The notes beneath the pieces were generated by a model that made no database searches, was not told where the DNA came from, and worked only from the letters and a program-made list of their open reading frames with translations. Source: Gottfriedia endophytica (GTDB lineage: Bacteria; Bacillota; Bacilli; Bacillales; Bacillaceae_G). From it: a stretch of 64,000 nt of DNA. The stretch covers positions 33,466 through 97,465 of the forward strand of contig NZ_JAGIYQ010000013.1 in the NCBI RefSeq assembly GCF_017814275.1, written 5' to 3'. Shown one piece after another: positions 17,763 through 27,481 of this stretch. The translations under genes and the position numbers were made by a program. How positions within the stretch are numbered: the stretch's first letter is position 1; every line of letters starts with the position of its first letter.

Positions 17763-19125
17763 CCTTTACCATTCCTTTATCCTTCTCTAATTCATAAATA
17801 CGACCAGTTCTAGCTACTTTATTCCAGTCATTGCGATTCACAAAATATGCCATTGTTCCGTACAGTACAATAAATAGCGTTACAAAACGAAATACAAATA
17901 AATCTAATACAATCGTAACTGCCAATCGTATTTTTTCTTTTCCTTTGAAACGAACTCCATAGTAACGAGCAAGAATCACAGCAAACATACTGTAAATCAA
18001 ATTAAATAAGACTGCACCTAACAGATAGAATATAATTAGATTCCTTGCTTCATCTATATTTGTAATAAGCATATTTCCTAAATTAAATAACGAAATATAA
18101 ATAGCAATTGTACCTACGACGAATGAATCTATTAGAAAAAAGAAAGAAACAGTTCTAAAAGGAAACGTCTTTATAAGCATAGGGAAATAATGAACTATAC
18201 AATCAATAAATGCTTTTTGCCAACGAACTCGCTGTTTAAATAAGTCCCTCCATGTTTCGGGACATTCTGTATAACAAACTGCTTCTGGAACAAAGACCAT
18301 TTTCTTACCACGATTTTTTAATATATATTGCTGAAATTTTAATGTAATGTCGATATCTTCACCAAGAGTCTTCCGATATCCCCCAACTTGGAATAAAATT
18401 TCTTTATTAAATATCCCAAATGCACCAGAGATAACAGAAAGAGCATCCAATTTTGCAAGAGAAATTCTATTAATATAAAAACCCTTTATGAAATCAAATA
18501 TTTGAAATCTAACAACATGATTCACCAATAAAGTATGATAAACTTTATTTTTATTAAAAGAAACACCTTGAAGGGCGTGCACCATTCCTCCTGCTGCAAT
18601 AACATTATCATCTTGAAATACCTTGTTTAATTGTTGCAGAGCATTATCAGCAAGGATACTATCTGCATCCAATGTAACCACTAATTCATTTTTTGCATAT
18701 TCGATCCCTGCATTTAACGCATCATCTTTTCCGCCATTTTCTTTGTCAATTACATATACATTTGGATACAAGCTAGATTTATAAAAGTGTTTGATATTCT
18801 TATATCTTAGTTCCTTTGCTACTTTTCGTTCTTCCGGTATAAGTCGAAGGTGATTATGTAATTTCTTCAATGTTCCATCCTGTGAACCATCATTTATATA
18901 AATGACTTCTTTTGCGAGGTAATCAATTCTTTCCATCCCTTTTATAGCCGTTTCGATTATGCTTTCCTCGTTATAGCATGGAATAAGGATGCTCATAGTT
19001 TTATATTCTAGTACTTTGTGTTGACCCGGTTTCTTCCGATTTAAAAAAATTGGAAGAGCATTAAACATATGAAGTAGCGGAAAAGCTGTACATAAAAACA
19101 ATAGTAGTATTGTTATAAATTGCAT
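17755..19125 (-). CDS. Membrane glycosyltransferase family 2, exopolysaccharide synthase (IcaA/PgaC/YdaM type)
   Basis: Processive GT2 enzymes polymerise a sugar on the inner face of the membrane and export it. The 456-residue protein has one N-terminal helix. The GT-A domain (about 40-290) has the nucleotide motif LIPCYNEE, the metal motif LDADS, the acceptor motif LGEDIDIT and the processivity motif QRVRW. Three to four C-terminal helices follow. There is no PilZ domain, so any c-di-GMP control would need a separate protein. The start at 19125 has a weak purine-rich ribosome site (GGGAGGG). It forms a two-gene operon with the deacetylase, which suggests an N-acetylated biofilm polysaccharide; the polymer identity is inferred. 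Confidence 0.87.
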   Translation of the reverse strand: MQFITILLLFLCTAFPLLHMFNALPIFLNRKKPGQHKVLEYKTMSILIPCYNEESIIETAIKGMERIDYLAKEVIYINDGSQDGTLKKLHNHLRLIPEERKVAKELRYKNIKHFYKSSLYPNVYVIDKENGGKDDALNAGIEYAKNELVVTLDADSILADNALQQLNKVFQDDNVIAAGGMVHALQGVSFNKNKVYHTLLVNHVVRFQIFDFIKGFYINRISLAKLDALSVISGAFGIFNKEILFQVGGYRKTLGEDIDITLKFQQYILKNRGKKMVFVPEAVCYTECPETWRDLFKQRVRWQKAFIDCIVHYFPMLIKTFPFRTVSFFFLIDSFVVGTIAIYISLFNLGNMLITNIDEARNLIIFYLLGAVLFNLIYSMFAVILARYYGVRFKGKEKIRLAVTIVLDLFVFRFVTLFIVLYGTMAYFVNRNDWNKVARTGRIYELEKDKGMVKVG

Positions 19126-19760
19126 AATAAATACCCTCCCTTAATATTAATTTTTTTTATTTGTGTATAATAAAATTCTCTTTATGTTTAATAAATTTTA
19201 TCTATTTAAGTATGAAAGTACATTGTTATGTTGTTAACAATGGTCTATTTCAGATGATAATAAGGAGATATTTAACACATTTTCATTTAATGATACAAAA
19301 TTAAAATTATATTAATGTTATATTAATATTTCATTTCCTTTAAAAAATGTTTCATTAGCAATACTATTATCTGGTTATTTAAAACTCCTGAATTTTATAA
19401 AAATTAAAATCCTTAATAATTAAGGATTACCAAGGATTTGTTGATCTGATTCCAACTGGATTTGAAATTAAACTAAATTTTTACTACACAATCTATGCTG
19501 AGGCTCTACTTCTAAAAGAACACTAGTTTAGCTCCTATTAAAATAATAGAAATCGAATTTATAAAATAACTGGATTTAACAACAAGTCCAAAAATAACGG
19601 ATGTTAAAAAGAATAAATTAACAAACTATTAGGTTGATTAGAAAGTTAGTATTACTAAAGAATCTAGACATTTTCATATTCTAACTCCCTTTCTTTTATA
19701 CATTTGCTTACTTGTAGGTGAATAAAATGAAATATACGATTTTTTATAAGGAGCTGAAAG
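19126..19760. other. AT-rich divergent intergenic region
   Basis: This is the upstream region shared by the exopolysaccharide operon (minus) and the amine oxidase gene (plus). It holds a 21-bp palindrome near 19408-19428 (AATCCTTA..TAAGGATT). No small gene is convincing. Confidence 0.5.
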
Positions 19761-21206
19761 ATGTCAAATTATCCATTAACCACTGAACAAATGCTTTCCG
19801 TTATCAGATACGGCCTTAACAAAACTCAATTTCCAAAGAAAATAATTGTTATTGGTGCAGGAATGGCAGGACTGACCACAGCTTCATTATTAAAAGATGC
19901 AGGGCACAATGTTACAATCCTTGAAGCAAATGAAAGAATAGGAGGTCGCGTTTATACGTTGCGATCCCCTTTTAGTACGGGGCTATATTTAAACGCAGGT
20001 CCCTTACGAATACCTAATATTCATCATTTGACTTTAGAGTATATTAGAAAATTTAAACTACCAATAAATGAGTTTATTAACACCACTCCTAGAGATATTA
20101 TTTATGCAAATGGAGTCAAAACAAATTTTACTACTTATAAAAGTAATCCAAACATACTAAACTATCCGGTTAAGCCAAACGAAATTGGTAAAACCTCTGA
20201 AGAGCTGTTGGATTTTGCAATGCAGCCAATAATAAATTTTATTAACCAAGATCCAATGAGAAATTGGTATGTAATAGAAAATAAATATAAGAATCTTTCG
20301 TTTGCTTCTTTCTTAAAAACTTACTTTTCAAACGAAGCAATTGATATGATTGGTGTACTCCTTGGTTTGAAATCATTTATGGAAATGTCCTTTCTTGAAG
20401 TTTTAAGAGAACAAATAACTTTTAAATCAACAGCACATTTTTATGAAATAACGGGTGGCATGGATCTCCTACCAAATGGATTCCTGCCTCAATTAAAAGA
20501 AAATATAATGTTCCTTCAAAAGATGACGAAAATTATTCAAAATAAAAATAATGTAATAGTCCAGTCTATTAATCATCAAACCTCAGCGCATTCCACTTTA
20601 ACCGCAGATTTAGTCATTATAACGATTCCCTTTTCTCTTTTAAGATTTGTGGAAATTGAACCTTACCATTCGATTTCTTACTACAAACTAAAGGCGATTC
20701 GAGAACTCAACTACGTTTCGGCAACAAAAATTGGAATAGAGTTTAAATCTAGATTTTGGGAAAAGGAAGGTCAATATGGGGGTCAATCTATAACTGACTT
20801 GCCAATCCGATTTACGTTTTATCCAAGTCAAGGAATTAATACATATGGACCAGCTGTAGTTAAAGCAAGTTATACTTGGGGAGACGAAGCTCTAACTTGG
20901 AGTAGTATAACTGATGAAGAACGTATTCAGTATGCTTTAGAGAACTTGTCAAAAATATGGGGAGCTAAAGTTTATTCTGAATTCCTATCCGGAACGTCTT
21001 ATAACTGGAGTCAAAATCCGTATTCATGTGGGGCTTTTTCATTTTTTAAACCAGGTCAAGAGGAAGAGATTTATCCTTATATTGCTTCTCCTGAAGGAAG
21101 AATCCATTTTGCTGGGGAGCACACTACTCTTACTCACGGCTGGATGCAAGGGGCCATAGAATCTGGTATAAGAGTTGCATATGAGGTGAATAATTTACCG
21201 ACATAA
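19761..21206 (+). CDS. Flavin-containing amine oxidase
   Basis: These FAD enzymes oxidise amines or L-amino acids to imines with release of H2O2. The 481-residue protein has the dinucleotide-binding loop VIGAGMAGL (30-38), the ribose-binding acid and GG motif in ILEANERIGGRVYTL (about 52-66), and the C-terminal FAD motif GRIHFAGEHTTLTHGWMQGAIESGIR (near 444-470). There is no signal peptide, so it is cytoplasmic. The ATG follows AAGGAGCTGAAAG. A strong terminator follows, and it stands alone. It resembles the flavin monoamine oxidase/L-amino-acid oxidase proteins of the Bacillus cereus group; the substrate is not predictable from sequence. Confidence 0.88.
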   Translation: MSNYPLTTEQMLSVIRYGLNKTQFPKKIIVIGAGMAGLTTASLLKDAGHNVTILEANERIGGRVYTLRSPFSTGLYLNAGPLRIPNIHHLTLEYIRKFKLPINEFINTTPRDIIYANGVKTNFTTYKSNPNILNYPVKPNEIGKTSEELLDFAMQPIINFINQDPMRNWYVIENKYKNLSFASFLKTYFSNEAIDMIGVLLGLKSFMEMSFLEVLREQITFKSTAHFYEITGGMDLLPNGFLPQLKENIMFLQKMTKIIQNKNNVIVQSINHQTSAHSTLTADLVIITIPFSLLRFVEIEPYHSISYYKLKAIRELNYVSATKIGIEFKSRFWEKEGQYGGQSITDLPIRFTFYPSQGINTYGPAVVKASYTWGDEALTWSSITDEERIQYALENLSKIWGAKVYSEFLSGTSYNWSQNPYSCGAFSFFKPGQEEEIYPYIASPEGRIHFAGEHTTLTHGWMQGAIESGIRVAYEVNNLPT

Positions 21207-21235
21207 ATACAGATAAATTACAATAAAAAAAAACA

Positions 21236-21273
21236 AAACGCAAGAATGGTGGTTAACAGCATTCTTGCGTTTT
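21236..21273. terminator. Bidirectional terminator between amine oxidase and mhq-type operon
   Basis: A 13-bp perfect stem AAACGCAAGAATG/CATTCTTGCGTTT with an 11-base loop, flanked by A and T runs on both sides. It serves both convergent transcripts. Confidence 0.88.
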
Positions 21274-21326
21274 TGTTTAAGTATTTTTTGGTCAAAATGG
21301 ACTTTTGAGATAGCCCTAACTGCCAA

Positions 21327-21938
21327 CTAGATTGAAGTATTTTTGTTATACCAGTTTGCCGCAGCCTTGACTTCTTGCATGACTAATTGATGACCCCTAC
21401 TCTCCCAATGCAGTTCTACATTCGCATTGGCCTTTTCTAATAGGGATTTTAATTCATCCGTTTCCATTGGCGAGCAAATTGGATCATCCGTTCCAGCTGC
21501 AATAAACACTAACTTATTTGATAAGTCTGGAAGCTCAATTCCTCTTCTAGGTACCATAGGATGATGAAGAATAGCACCTTTTAATGCGTTTTGATAGTGG
21601 AATAATAAACTGGCAGCTATATTCGCTCCATTAGAGTATCCAATAGCTATTATATTATCTCGGTCGAATTCATACTTTACTGAAGCATCATTAAGAAACT
21701 CATTTAATTCTTTTGTTCGGAAAATAAGATCTTCTTCATCAAATACTCCTTCAGCCAATCTTCGAAAGAATCGTGGCATTCCATTTTCTAATACGTTTCC
21801 TCGAACACTTAATACGTTAGCTTCATCATCAACTATTCCTGCTAATGGTAATAAGTCTAATTCATTACCTCCCGTACCATGAAGCAATAATAGTGTTGGT
21901 TTTGACGGGTCTTGCCCTTTATTAAAAAGATGTTTCAT
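21327..21938 (-). CDS. Carboxylesterase/phospholipase-type alpha/beta hydrolase, MhqD-like
   Basis: MhqD-type hydrolases accompany ring-cleaving dioxygenases in quinone resistance in Bacillus and Staphylococcus. The 203-residue protein has the oxyanion region LLLHGTGGNELDL (near 17-29), nucleophile motif GYSNG (near 98-102), the acid in AGTDDPICSP (near 152) and the His in SRGHQLV (near 185), a full alpha/beta-hydrolase triad. Its ATG overlaps the stop of the upstream dioxygenase gene (TAATG), showing coupling. It is the last of five genes in the operon. Its precise ester substrate is unknown; the family relation is clear. Confidence 0.85.
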   Translation of the reverse strand: MKHLFNKGQDPSKPTLLLLHGTGGNELDLLPLAGIVDDEANVLSVRGNVLENGMPRFFRRLAEGVFDEEDLIFRTKELNEFLNDASVKYEFDRDNIIAIGYSNGANIAASLLFHYQNALKGAILHHPMVPRRGIELPDLSNKLVFIAAGTDDPICSPMETDELKSLLEKANANVELHWESRGHQLVMQEVKAAANWYNKNTSI

Positions 21939-22882
21939 TATTTATCCCCCTCTAGAATACGAACCTCCACGCGAGGTAAGCTTTCTTCTAATTCTTCTCT
22001 TTTTGACTCTAACCAAGAAGGTAACATAAGTTTTTTTCCAAGGTCTTCGGCAGACTCATCAATCGTAAATCCCGGTGGATCTGTTGCGATTTCAAAGAGT
22101 ATGCCCCCTTCTTCATGAAAGTAAATGGCTTTGAAATAATTTCGCTCCCGAACTTCTGTTGGATAATATCCTTTTTCAATAAGCAGTGTTCTCCATTTAA
22201 GGAGTTCCTCTTCATCCTTTGCTCTCCATGCTATATGGTGAACCGTTCCGACTCCCATCAGCCCTCGTATTGAAGGGGATAAGTGAATATCAACAGTGTT
22301 GCCAATGTCTCCAACAGATTTAAATCTTAAAAATTCATTTTCTTGCCCGATACATTCAAATCCTAATATATTTTCTAGAACATCTGTTGTCTTAAATGTT
22401 TGTGCTGAATATAGCACTACTCCGCCAAATCCTTTAATGGCATTTTCTGATTGAACTCCACCAAAAGACCAAGTATTCATAGGTCCTTCATCTCGTTCAA
22501 TCAGTTCTAGTTGTAGTCCGTCAGGATCGTTAAATCTTATATATTTTTCACCAAAGCGAGTGTTTGAAGTAATCTCAACTCCGAATTTTTGCAATCGATT
22601 CTCCCAAAATGAAGCTGACCCATTCGGAATAACAAAGCTAATCACGCCAACTTGACCTGTTCCAATCCGACCTTCACCTTGTTTAGCCCATGGAAAAAAA
22701 GTAATGACAGTACCTGGATTACCCTTTTCATTGCCGAAATAAAGGTGATAAACTTCTGGTCGATCAAAATTAATCGTTTTTTTAACAAGTCTTAACCCAA
22801 GTACACCTGCATAAAAGTCTATATTTCTTTGAGCATCTCTTACCATTGCTGTGATATGATGGATTCCCATTGTCTTTAGCAT
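21938..22882 (-). CDS. Ring-cleaving dioxygenase, VOC/glyoxalase family (MhqA/MhqE/MhqO type)
   Basis: These enzymes are thought to open hydroquinone or catechol rings using a 2-His-1-Glu metal centre. The 314-residue protein has two glyoxalase-fold halves: the first begins MGIHHITAMV (metal His), the second supplies VHHIAWR (near 215) and ILFEIATDPPGF (near 258), the Glu ligand. The ATG has GGAGAGGAT upstream. It lies between the flavin reductase and the hydrolase genes in a tight operon. It is about as similar to the paralogue two genes upstream as paralogues in the Bacillus mhq set are to each other, so substrate specialisation is likely. Confidence 0.87.
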   Translation of the reverse strand: MLKTMGIHHITAMVRDAQRNIDFYAGVLGLRLVKKTINFDRPEVYHLYFGNEKGNPGTVITFFPWAKQGEGRIGTGQVGVISFVIPNGSASFWENRLQKFGVEITSNTRFGEKYIRFNDPDGLQLELIERDEGPMNTWSFGGVQSENAIKGFGGVVLYSAQTFKTTDVLENILGFECIGQENEFLRFKSVGDIGNTVDIHLSPSIRGLMGVGTVHHIAWRAKDEEELLKWRTLLIEKGYYPTEVRERNYFKAIYFHEEGGILFEIATDPPGFTIDESAEDLGKKLMLPSWLESKREELEESLPRVEVRILEGDK

Positions 22883-22909
22883 CTTATCCTCTCCATTTCA
22901 AAATGGAAT

Positions 22910-23518
22910 TTAAATTGGTCTATTGATTTCAAATATTTCACCGATTTTTGCGTAATTATTTCCAGCTAACCGACTTACAGCAGCCAATTCCCTTGGATCG
23001 ATTCTTCCACTTTCATAAATTTCATTTTCAATATGAAACTGTTCAACTTTACCTATAATCAAATCACAAGTTGGAGAGGCCGAGCCTCCCAATTCTATGG
23101 AATGCTCTAAGGAACATTCCATTCTGATTTTTGCTTCTTTAACCCCTGGTACTGAAATTTTCATGCTTGTTACTTGAGTTAAATTTACCAATTCAACCTC
23201 ACTCTCTTCAGGAGGAAGGTTTGCGGCTGTTTTATTTATTTTTTCGACATTTTGCTCGTCAACGATATGAACAACAAACTCTTTTGATTCCATTATGTTT
23301 CTTGCTGTATCCTTTTGTTTCCCTGACGACCGTTGGATTGCCAAAGAAATCATTGGAGGATCTGATGAAACAATATTAAAATAGCTAAATGGTGCCCCGT
23401 TTAATACGCCGTCTTTTGAAATTGTTGTGACAAAAGCTATCGGCCTAGGTATAATGCTACCGATAAGTAATTTATAATTTTCTCTTTCAGACAATGATCC
23501 TGGATCGATCGAAATCAT
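22910..23518 (-). CDS. Flavin reductase-like FMN-binding protein
   Basis: This is a 202-residue protein of the flavin reductase-like split-barrel family, which binds FMN. Its core shows IGSIIPRPIAFVTTIS (near 23-38), NGAPFSYFNIVSSDPPMIS (near 42-60), and an HIVDEQN segment. ATG 23518 is preferred because the AAAGGA site is well spaced from it, while an ATG at 23527 touches that site. Placed between two ring-cleaving dioxygenase genes, it may supply reduced flavin or reduce quinones to hydroquinones before ring opening. That role is inferred from the operon. Confidence 0.82.
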   Translation of the reverse strand: MISIDPGSLSERENYKLLIGSIIPRPIAFVTTISKDGVLNGAPFSYFNIVSSDPPMISLAIQRSSGKQKDTARNIMESKEFVVHIVDEQNVEKINKTAANLPPEESEVELVNLTQVTSMKISVPGVKEAKIRMECSLEHSIELGGSASPTCDLIIGKVEQFHIENEIYESGRIDPRELAAVSRLAGNNYAKIGEIFEINRPI

Positions 23519-23541
23519 GCTAATCATTCCTTTTCATATAA

Positions 23542-24480
23542 TCAGTCAAGTTCTCTTACTTGAATCGGTAGCAAAACTTTCTCAATTTGTGCTCTACGAG
23601 GTTCATACTGTGATGGTAGCTTCAAGTTTTTACCCATTTTTTCTTGTGATTCATCATGCGCAAATCCTGGAGGGTCAGTCGCTATTTCAAATAGAATTTC
23701 TCCGTGTTCTCTAAAGTAAATGGCATTAAAATAATTTCTGTCTTTTACAGGAGTGACACCATATCCATTTGCTTTAACGTACTTTTGCCAATCTAATTGA
23801 TCTTTGTCATCAATAGCACGCCATGCAATGTGGTGTACTGTTCCAACACCCATTTGCCCACGTCCAATAGGTGTTAATTTTAAGTCAATTACATTTCCAA
23901 TATCTGCAGTAGAACGATAACGAGCAAAATCTCCTTCTTTTCCGACTAGTTCAAGTCCCATTACCTTTTCTAACAATTCAGCTGTTTGGTTAGGCTCTGT
24001 TGATAATAAAGTTGCTCCACCAAAACCTTTGATAGCAACTTCAGATGTTACCTCACCAAATGTCCAATTATTGATTTCTCCTTCTTCTCTTTCTACAATT
24101 TCCAAATGAAGACCGTGTGGATCATCGAATTCCAAATACTGTTCTCCAAAGCGTTCCATGATTGTATAAGGAACCCTGAATTTTTCTAATCTTTTTTTCC
24201 AAAATTCCATTGCCCCTTTTGGAACAACATATGAGGTAACTCCTACTTGGCCATCTCCGATTCTTCCTTTATACGCTTTTGGCCATGGAAAGAAAGTAAT
24301 GATTGTTCCAGGTTTCCCACCTTCATCACCAAAATACAAATGATAAGTTCCTGGATCATCAAAATTGACTGTTTGTTTTACTAAACGTAAACCTAAAACT
24401 CCGGCATAAAAGTCTACATTTTCCTGTGGATTACCTACAATTGCTGTAATATGGTGAATACCTAGTATTTTTTTGCTCAT
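23542..24480 (-). CDS. Ring-cleaving dioxygenase, VOC family, second paralogue
   Basis: This 312-residue protein is closely related to the 314-residue dioxygenase two genes downstream, with the same domain plan. It has LGIHHITAIVG at the start of the first half, GTVHHIAWRA near 212 and ILFEIATDPPGFAHDES near 256, giving the His-His-Glu metal site. Length and motifs match MhqO-type proteins of Bacillus subtilis. The gene has GAAGGGAG upstream of the ATG and is the second gene of the operon behind the MhqR box. Having three paralogues in one operon suggests a broad substrate range. Confidence 0.88.
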   Translation of the reverse strand: MSKKILGIHHITAIVGNPQENVDFYAGVLGLRLVKQTVNFDDPGTYHLYFGDEGGKPGTIITFFPWPKAYKGRIGDGQVGVTSYVVPKGAMEFWKKRLEKFRVPYTIMERFGEQYLEFDDPHGLHLEIVEREEGEINNWTFGEVTSEVAIKGFGGATLLSTEPNQTAELLEKVMGLELVGKEGDFARYRSTADIGNVIDLKLTPIGRGQMGVGTVHHIAWRAIDDKDQLDWQKYVKANGYGVTPVKDRNYFNAIYFREHGEILFEIATDPPGFAHDESQEKMGKNLKLPSQYEPRRAQIEKVLLPIQVRELD

Positions 24481-24522
24481 TTTTCAAAACTCCCTTCTTT
24501 AATTTAATATATCAACTTTGTT

Positions 24523-25500
24523 TTATTCTTTAACAAATTCTTTTATGCTTCTAACCGTATCAATATGTCGAACCATTTTTTCAATTTTTTCACGTTGTGG
24601 TTCTAAAAAAGGAGGTAATGATAATTTTTCTCCTAGAGTTTCATATGGCTCGTCACCCATAAATCCAGGACCATCAGTTGCAAATTCAAATAAAATTTGA
24701 GGGGATACTCTTGCATATAATGATTCAAAGAAATGACGATCTACATATCCAGAGTTCGGTAATTGGAATGAATCTAAGCGCTCAATCCATTGCTTTAATA
24801 CTGAAGTATCTTCAACACGGAATGCTGCATGATGTACTGTACCAAATCCTTGTTGTGCCTGTGGCAAAATTGTGTTGTACTCTACAATTATTTGCGCTCC
24901 ATTTCCACCTTCACCAACTTCAAATAAATGGAAAGATTCTTCTTTATCAATTTCTTTAAATAAAAGTACTTTTTCAAGAATTATTTTAAAGTATTCTAAA
25001 TTCGCTACACGTACAAATACAGGTCCTAGGCCAGTAATTGCGTGTTCTAAAGGAATAGGTCCTTTTTGCCAAGGAGTTCCAGAAGCAATACCTTGATTAT
25101 TTTCATCTGAAATTAATTGGTATTGTTGGTCATCAAAATCAACAAAAGATAATGTCTTTTTATCGAATTGTGTTTTTATTCCAGTGTGTTTTACATTTAA
25201 TCGATCAAAACGTGTCTCCCAATAGTCTAATGATGCATCTGTAGGTACTCGGAAAGATGTTTTTGAAATTTCATTTGTTCCATGTACTCCTTTTGGGATA
25301 CCAGGGAAATCGAAGAATGTCATATCAGTTCCTGCACTACCCTTATCATCTGCGAAAAATAAATGATATGTTTGAATATCATCTTGGTTTACAGTTTTCT
25401 TTACTAGACGCATACCTAATACATTTGTAAAAAATTCATAATTCTTTTCTGCACTACTTGTTATTGCTGTTACGTGATGAATACCCTTTAATCCGTTCAT
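24523..25500 (-). CDS. Ring-cleaving dioxygenase, VOC family, third and most divergent paralogue
   Basis: The 325-residue protein is the first gene of the operon. It begins GIHHVTAITSSAEKN, and carries GTVHHAAFRV near 220 and ILFEFATDGPGF near 269, so the His-His-Glu metal site is intact. It differs from the other two paralogues in the loop regions (for example FDFPGIPKGVHGTNEIS) and is closer to the MhqA/MhqE type by appearance. GGAGGAATTAAA precedes the ATG. An 18-bp perfect palindrome matching the MhqR operator lies 137 bases upstream, so the whole operon is probably derepressed by quinones or catechols. Confidence 0.86.
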   Translation of the reverse strand: MNGLKGIHHVTAITSSAEKNYEFFTNVLGMRLVKKTVNQDDIQTYHLFFADDKGSAGTDMTFFDFPGIPKGVHGTNEISKTSFRVPTDASLDYWETRFDRLNVKHTGIKTQFDKKTLSFVDFDDQQYQLISDENNQGIASGTPWQKGPIPLEHAITGLGPVFVRVANLEYFKIILEKVLLFKEIDKEESFHLFEVGEGGNGAQIIVEYNTILPQAQQGFGTVHHAAFRVEDTSVLKQWIERLDSFQLPNSGYVDRHFFESLYARVSPQILFEFATDGPGFMGDEPYETLGEKLSLPPFLEPQREKIEKMVRHIDTVRSIKEFVKE

Positions 25501-25636
25501 TTTAATTCCTCCATTTGAAACTTTATTCTTATTTTTTATCCAGTCTATTTTGGCTAATAAACACTCTTTGAATACTTTTTATTTAATATTATTTAATTAC
25601 ATTAAAATTAAAAATTAGTCTATTTCGAACTCAAAA

Positions 25637-25654
25637 TATCTCGAATTCGAGATA
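25637..25654. promoter_or_regulatory. MhqR operator upstream of the dioxygenase operon
   Basis: TATCTCGAATTCGAGATA is a perfect 18-bp palindrome and matches the MhqR box known from the azoR2, mhqNOP and mhqED promoters of Bacillus subtilis (core ATCTCGAATTCGAGAT). It lies 137 bases before the first dioxygenase gene. MhqR is a MarR-type repressor released by quinones; its gene is not adjacent here. Confidence 0.88.
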
Positions 25655-25978
25655 AATATATCATGGAAAACTTTATCAGTCAAACAATAGTTTTTATTTC
25701 TTTTTATCATTTCTAAATATTGATTTAACATATGCTTATTGAACTAATTTATATGTTAGTTGAATTGTAAGCTTAAAATATTGTTTAATTATGATATAGC
25801 TAATTAAAATACATTTAATGTAAAAAATTGCTTATTTTTTCTATTTTTTATTTTGAAATCAAAATATCTAATTCAGCTAATTAAAAACCAATAAATTCAG
25901 AATGATCCAGTTCTTGTTCAAAGCTCGATAAACGTCTAAAATAGAAAGAGGATTTTAATCCAACAACACCTTATCAAA

Positions 25979-26435
25979 AGTGATATCCAGACGTATCAAC
26001 GTTAACATAGTGAAAGAGCCACTTATATTTATCAACTATTATTGAGGGTTTTAACAATGAGGTAATAAGTGCGGTTATTAGTGACTGTCCCTACTTAAAA
26101 ATAGCATAGGATAAGGTGGATCAAGCAGCATTAGAAAAGAGAAAAATTGATGAAATCATTTTACATTCATAACAAGGAGAACTCTACACATTAACTAAAT
26201 TTCAGTCTTACATAAAGAAAAAGAACATTATCCAAAGCATGTTCATAAGGAAGTGTGCTACGATAATGTTCAAGTCGAATCATTTTTCTCACATTTGAAG
26301 GAATAAACCCTCTTCTCTCAAGATTACGAAGCGACTAACTCAAAAATCATTGAGGCTGTGGAAGAATACATATTTTATAACATTGAAAGAATTCATAAAT
26401 GATTTAAACAACAAGGCAAGAAAAAACGGGTGTTG
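25979..26435 (+). pseudogene. IS3-family (IS150-type) transposase relic
   Basis: One frame reads, with several stops, EPLYLSTIIEGFNNEV-like text (here KSHLYLSTIIEGFNNEVIS), then DEIILHS*QGELYT, and after a shift VCYDNVQVESFFSHLKE followed by EAVEEYIFYNIERIHK. These are the DDE-integrase landmarks of IS3 elements: the HSDQG block with its second Asp lost to a stop codon, and the NCYDNxxxESFF..LK block holding the Glu. The 5' part and both ends are missing, so it is dead. Confidence 0.85.
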
Positions 26436-26448
26436 AAAAGGCCAATGA

Positions 26449-26895
26449 TTACTCGTACCGCTTACCTTGGTAGATTACAAAACCTATAGGATGGTGGGTA
26501 AAATGTAAAACTGCATCACCAGGATTACCAACAGAAGGATATGCATGGTTTACATCAATGTATTCGCCCTGCATTTCAATAGGTTGTCCCTCCTCAAGTC
26601 TATCAATGCGATCAGAAAGACCCATGCTATCTCCATAGCGAACCGCACAAAAAATTTCAGTTGAAACCATCGAAGCGTCACCACCAGTAACAGATATGAC
26701 CTCAACATGATTAATAAGGAAATGCATATGACTAGTACCTTGCTGGTCTGTTACGTCCTGTTCGACTAGCTTAATTACTGCTGTTAGGTGAACAACAGGA
26801 CCATGAAGAGAAAGAGGATGGTTTTGCTCTGATAATGGATTTGTAGTCAAAGTATGACCAAAAAACGGATGTTTCAAATTATTCCAATTCAACAT
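26449..26895 (-). CDS. DUF3465-like small protein, possible OB fold
   Basis: The 148-residue soluble protein shows alternating beta strands. Its C-terminal part (IEMQGEYIDVNH..., AVLHFTHHPIGFVIYQGKRYE) resembles DUF3465 proteins, where a VHWTHHDP..GGW..Y.GK.Y pattern is typical. That assignment is from motif memory. No signal peptide is found. GGGAGAGAT precedes the ATG. It abuts the IS3 relic, with no co-directional neighbours close by. Function unknown. Confidence 0.6.
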   Translation of the reverse strand: MLNWNNLKHPFFGHTLTTNPLSEQNHPLSLHGPVVHLTAVIKLVEQDVTDQQGTSHMHFLINHVEVISVTGGDASMVSTEIFCAVRYGDSMGLSDRIDRLEEGQPIEMQGEYIDVNHAYPSVGNPGDAVLHFTHHPIGFVIYQGKRYE

Positions 26896-27481
26896 AATAT
26901 CTCTCCCTTTCTAAATGTCCAAAATTGTAAGCATAGTGCGAAATGTGTAACACGTATTTACTCAGCCCTACCATTTATTGGATTTTGTTGAAATGCCAAT
27001 AACAGAAACAAGACTTCAATTTTCCTGTACTGTCCACATAAAATATTCTTATGGATTTTAAGTGGATTAATTTAATTTTATCATTTCATGTAACTAATTA
27101 AATCGATTGAAAGTCACGATTTTTTTTGAATTGTATGAGCTTATATCAATCATCTGTAACATAAAGGTTTCTAAAATAGATTTTGGTTCGTATTGAAACG
27201 TGCGGAAATACTGAAAGTACCTTCCCCATTACTTCTTTAAATTTTAATAAATTTTGGAAAATACTTTCTTTAATGCTTTACCTTCTAATCTATGTTTATA
27301 CTCCATCACTGGACTGTCCAAATAACGAAAGGATTTCAGGAACCTTAAGAAGAATTTTTTATTTAACAATCAAATAGCTTTAAATAATTTGGAATTTTAT
27401 GAAGGCTTATTTTATAAATCACAAGAAATATCAAAAAAGAGTAATTGATACCTCTTAAAATATTATTTAGGAGTGAGAAAA
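26896..27481. other. Intergenic region between divergent genes, no gene supported
   Basis: This is AT-rich sequence upstream of both the DUF3465-like gene (minus) and the AraC regulator (plus). Short broken frames occur on both strands near 27190-27370 but none has a start with ribosome site or a recognisable motif. Confidence 0.4.
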
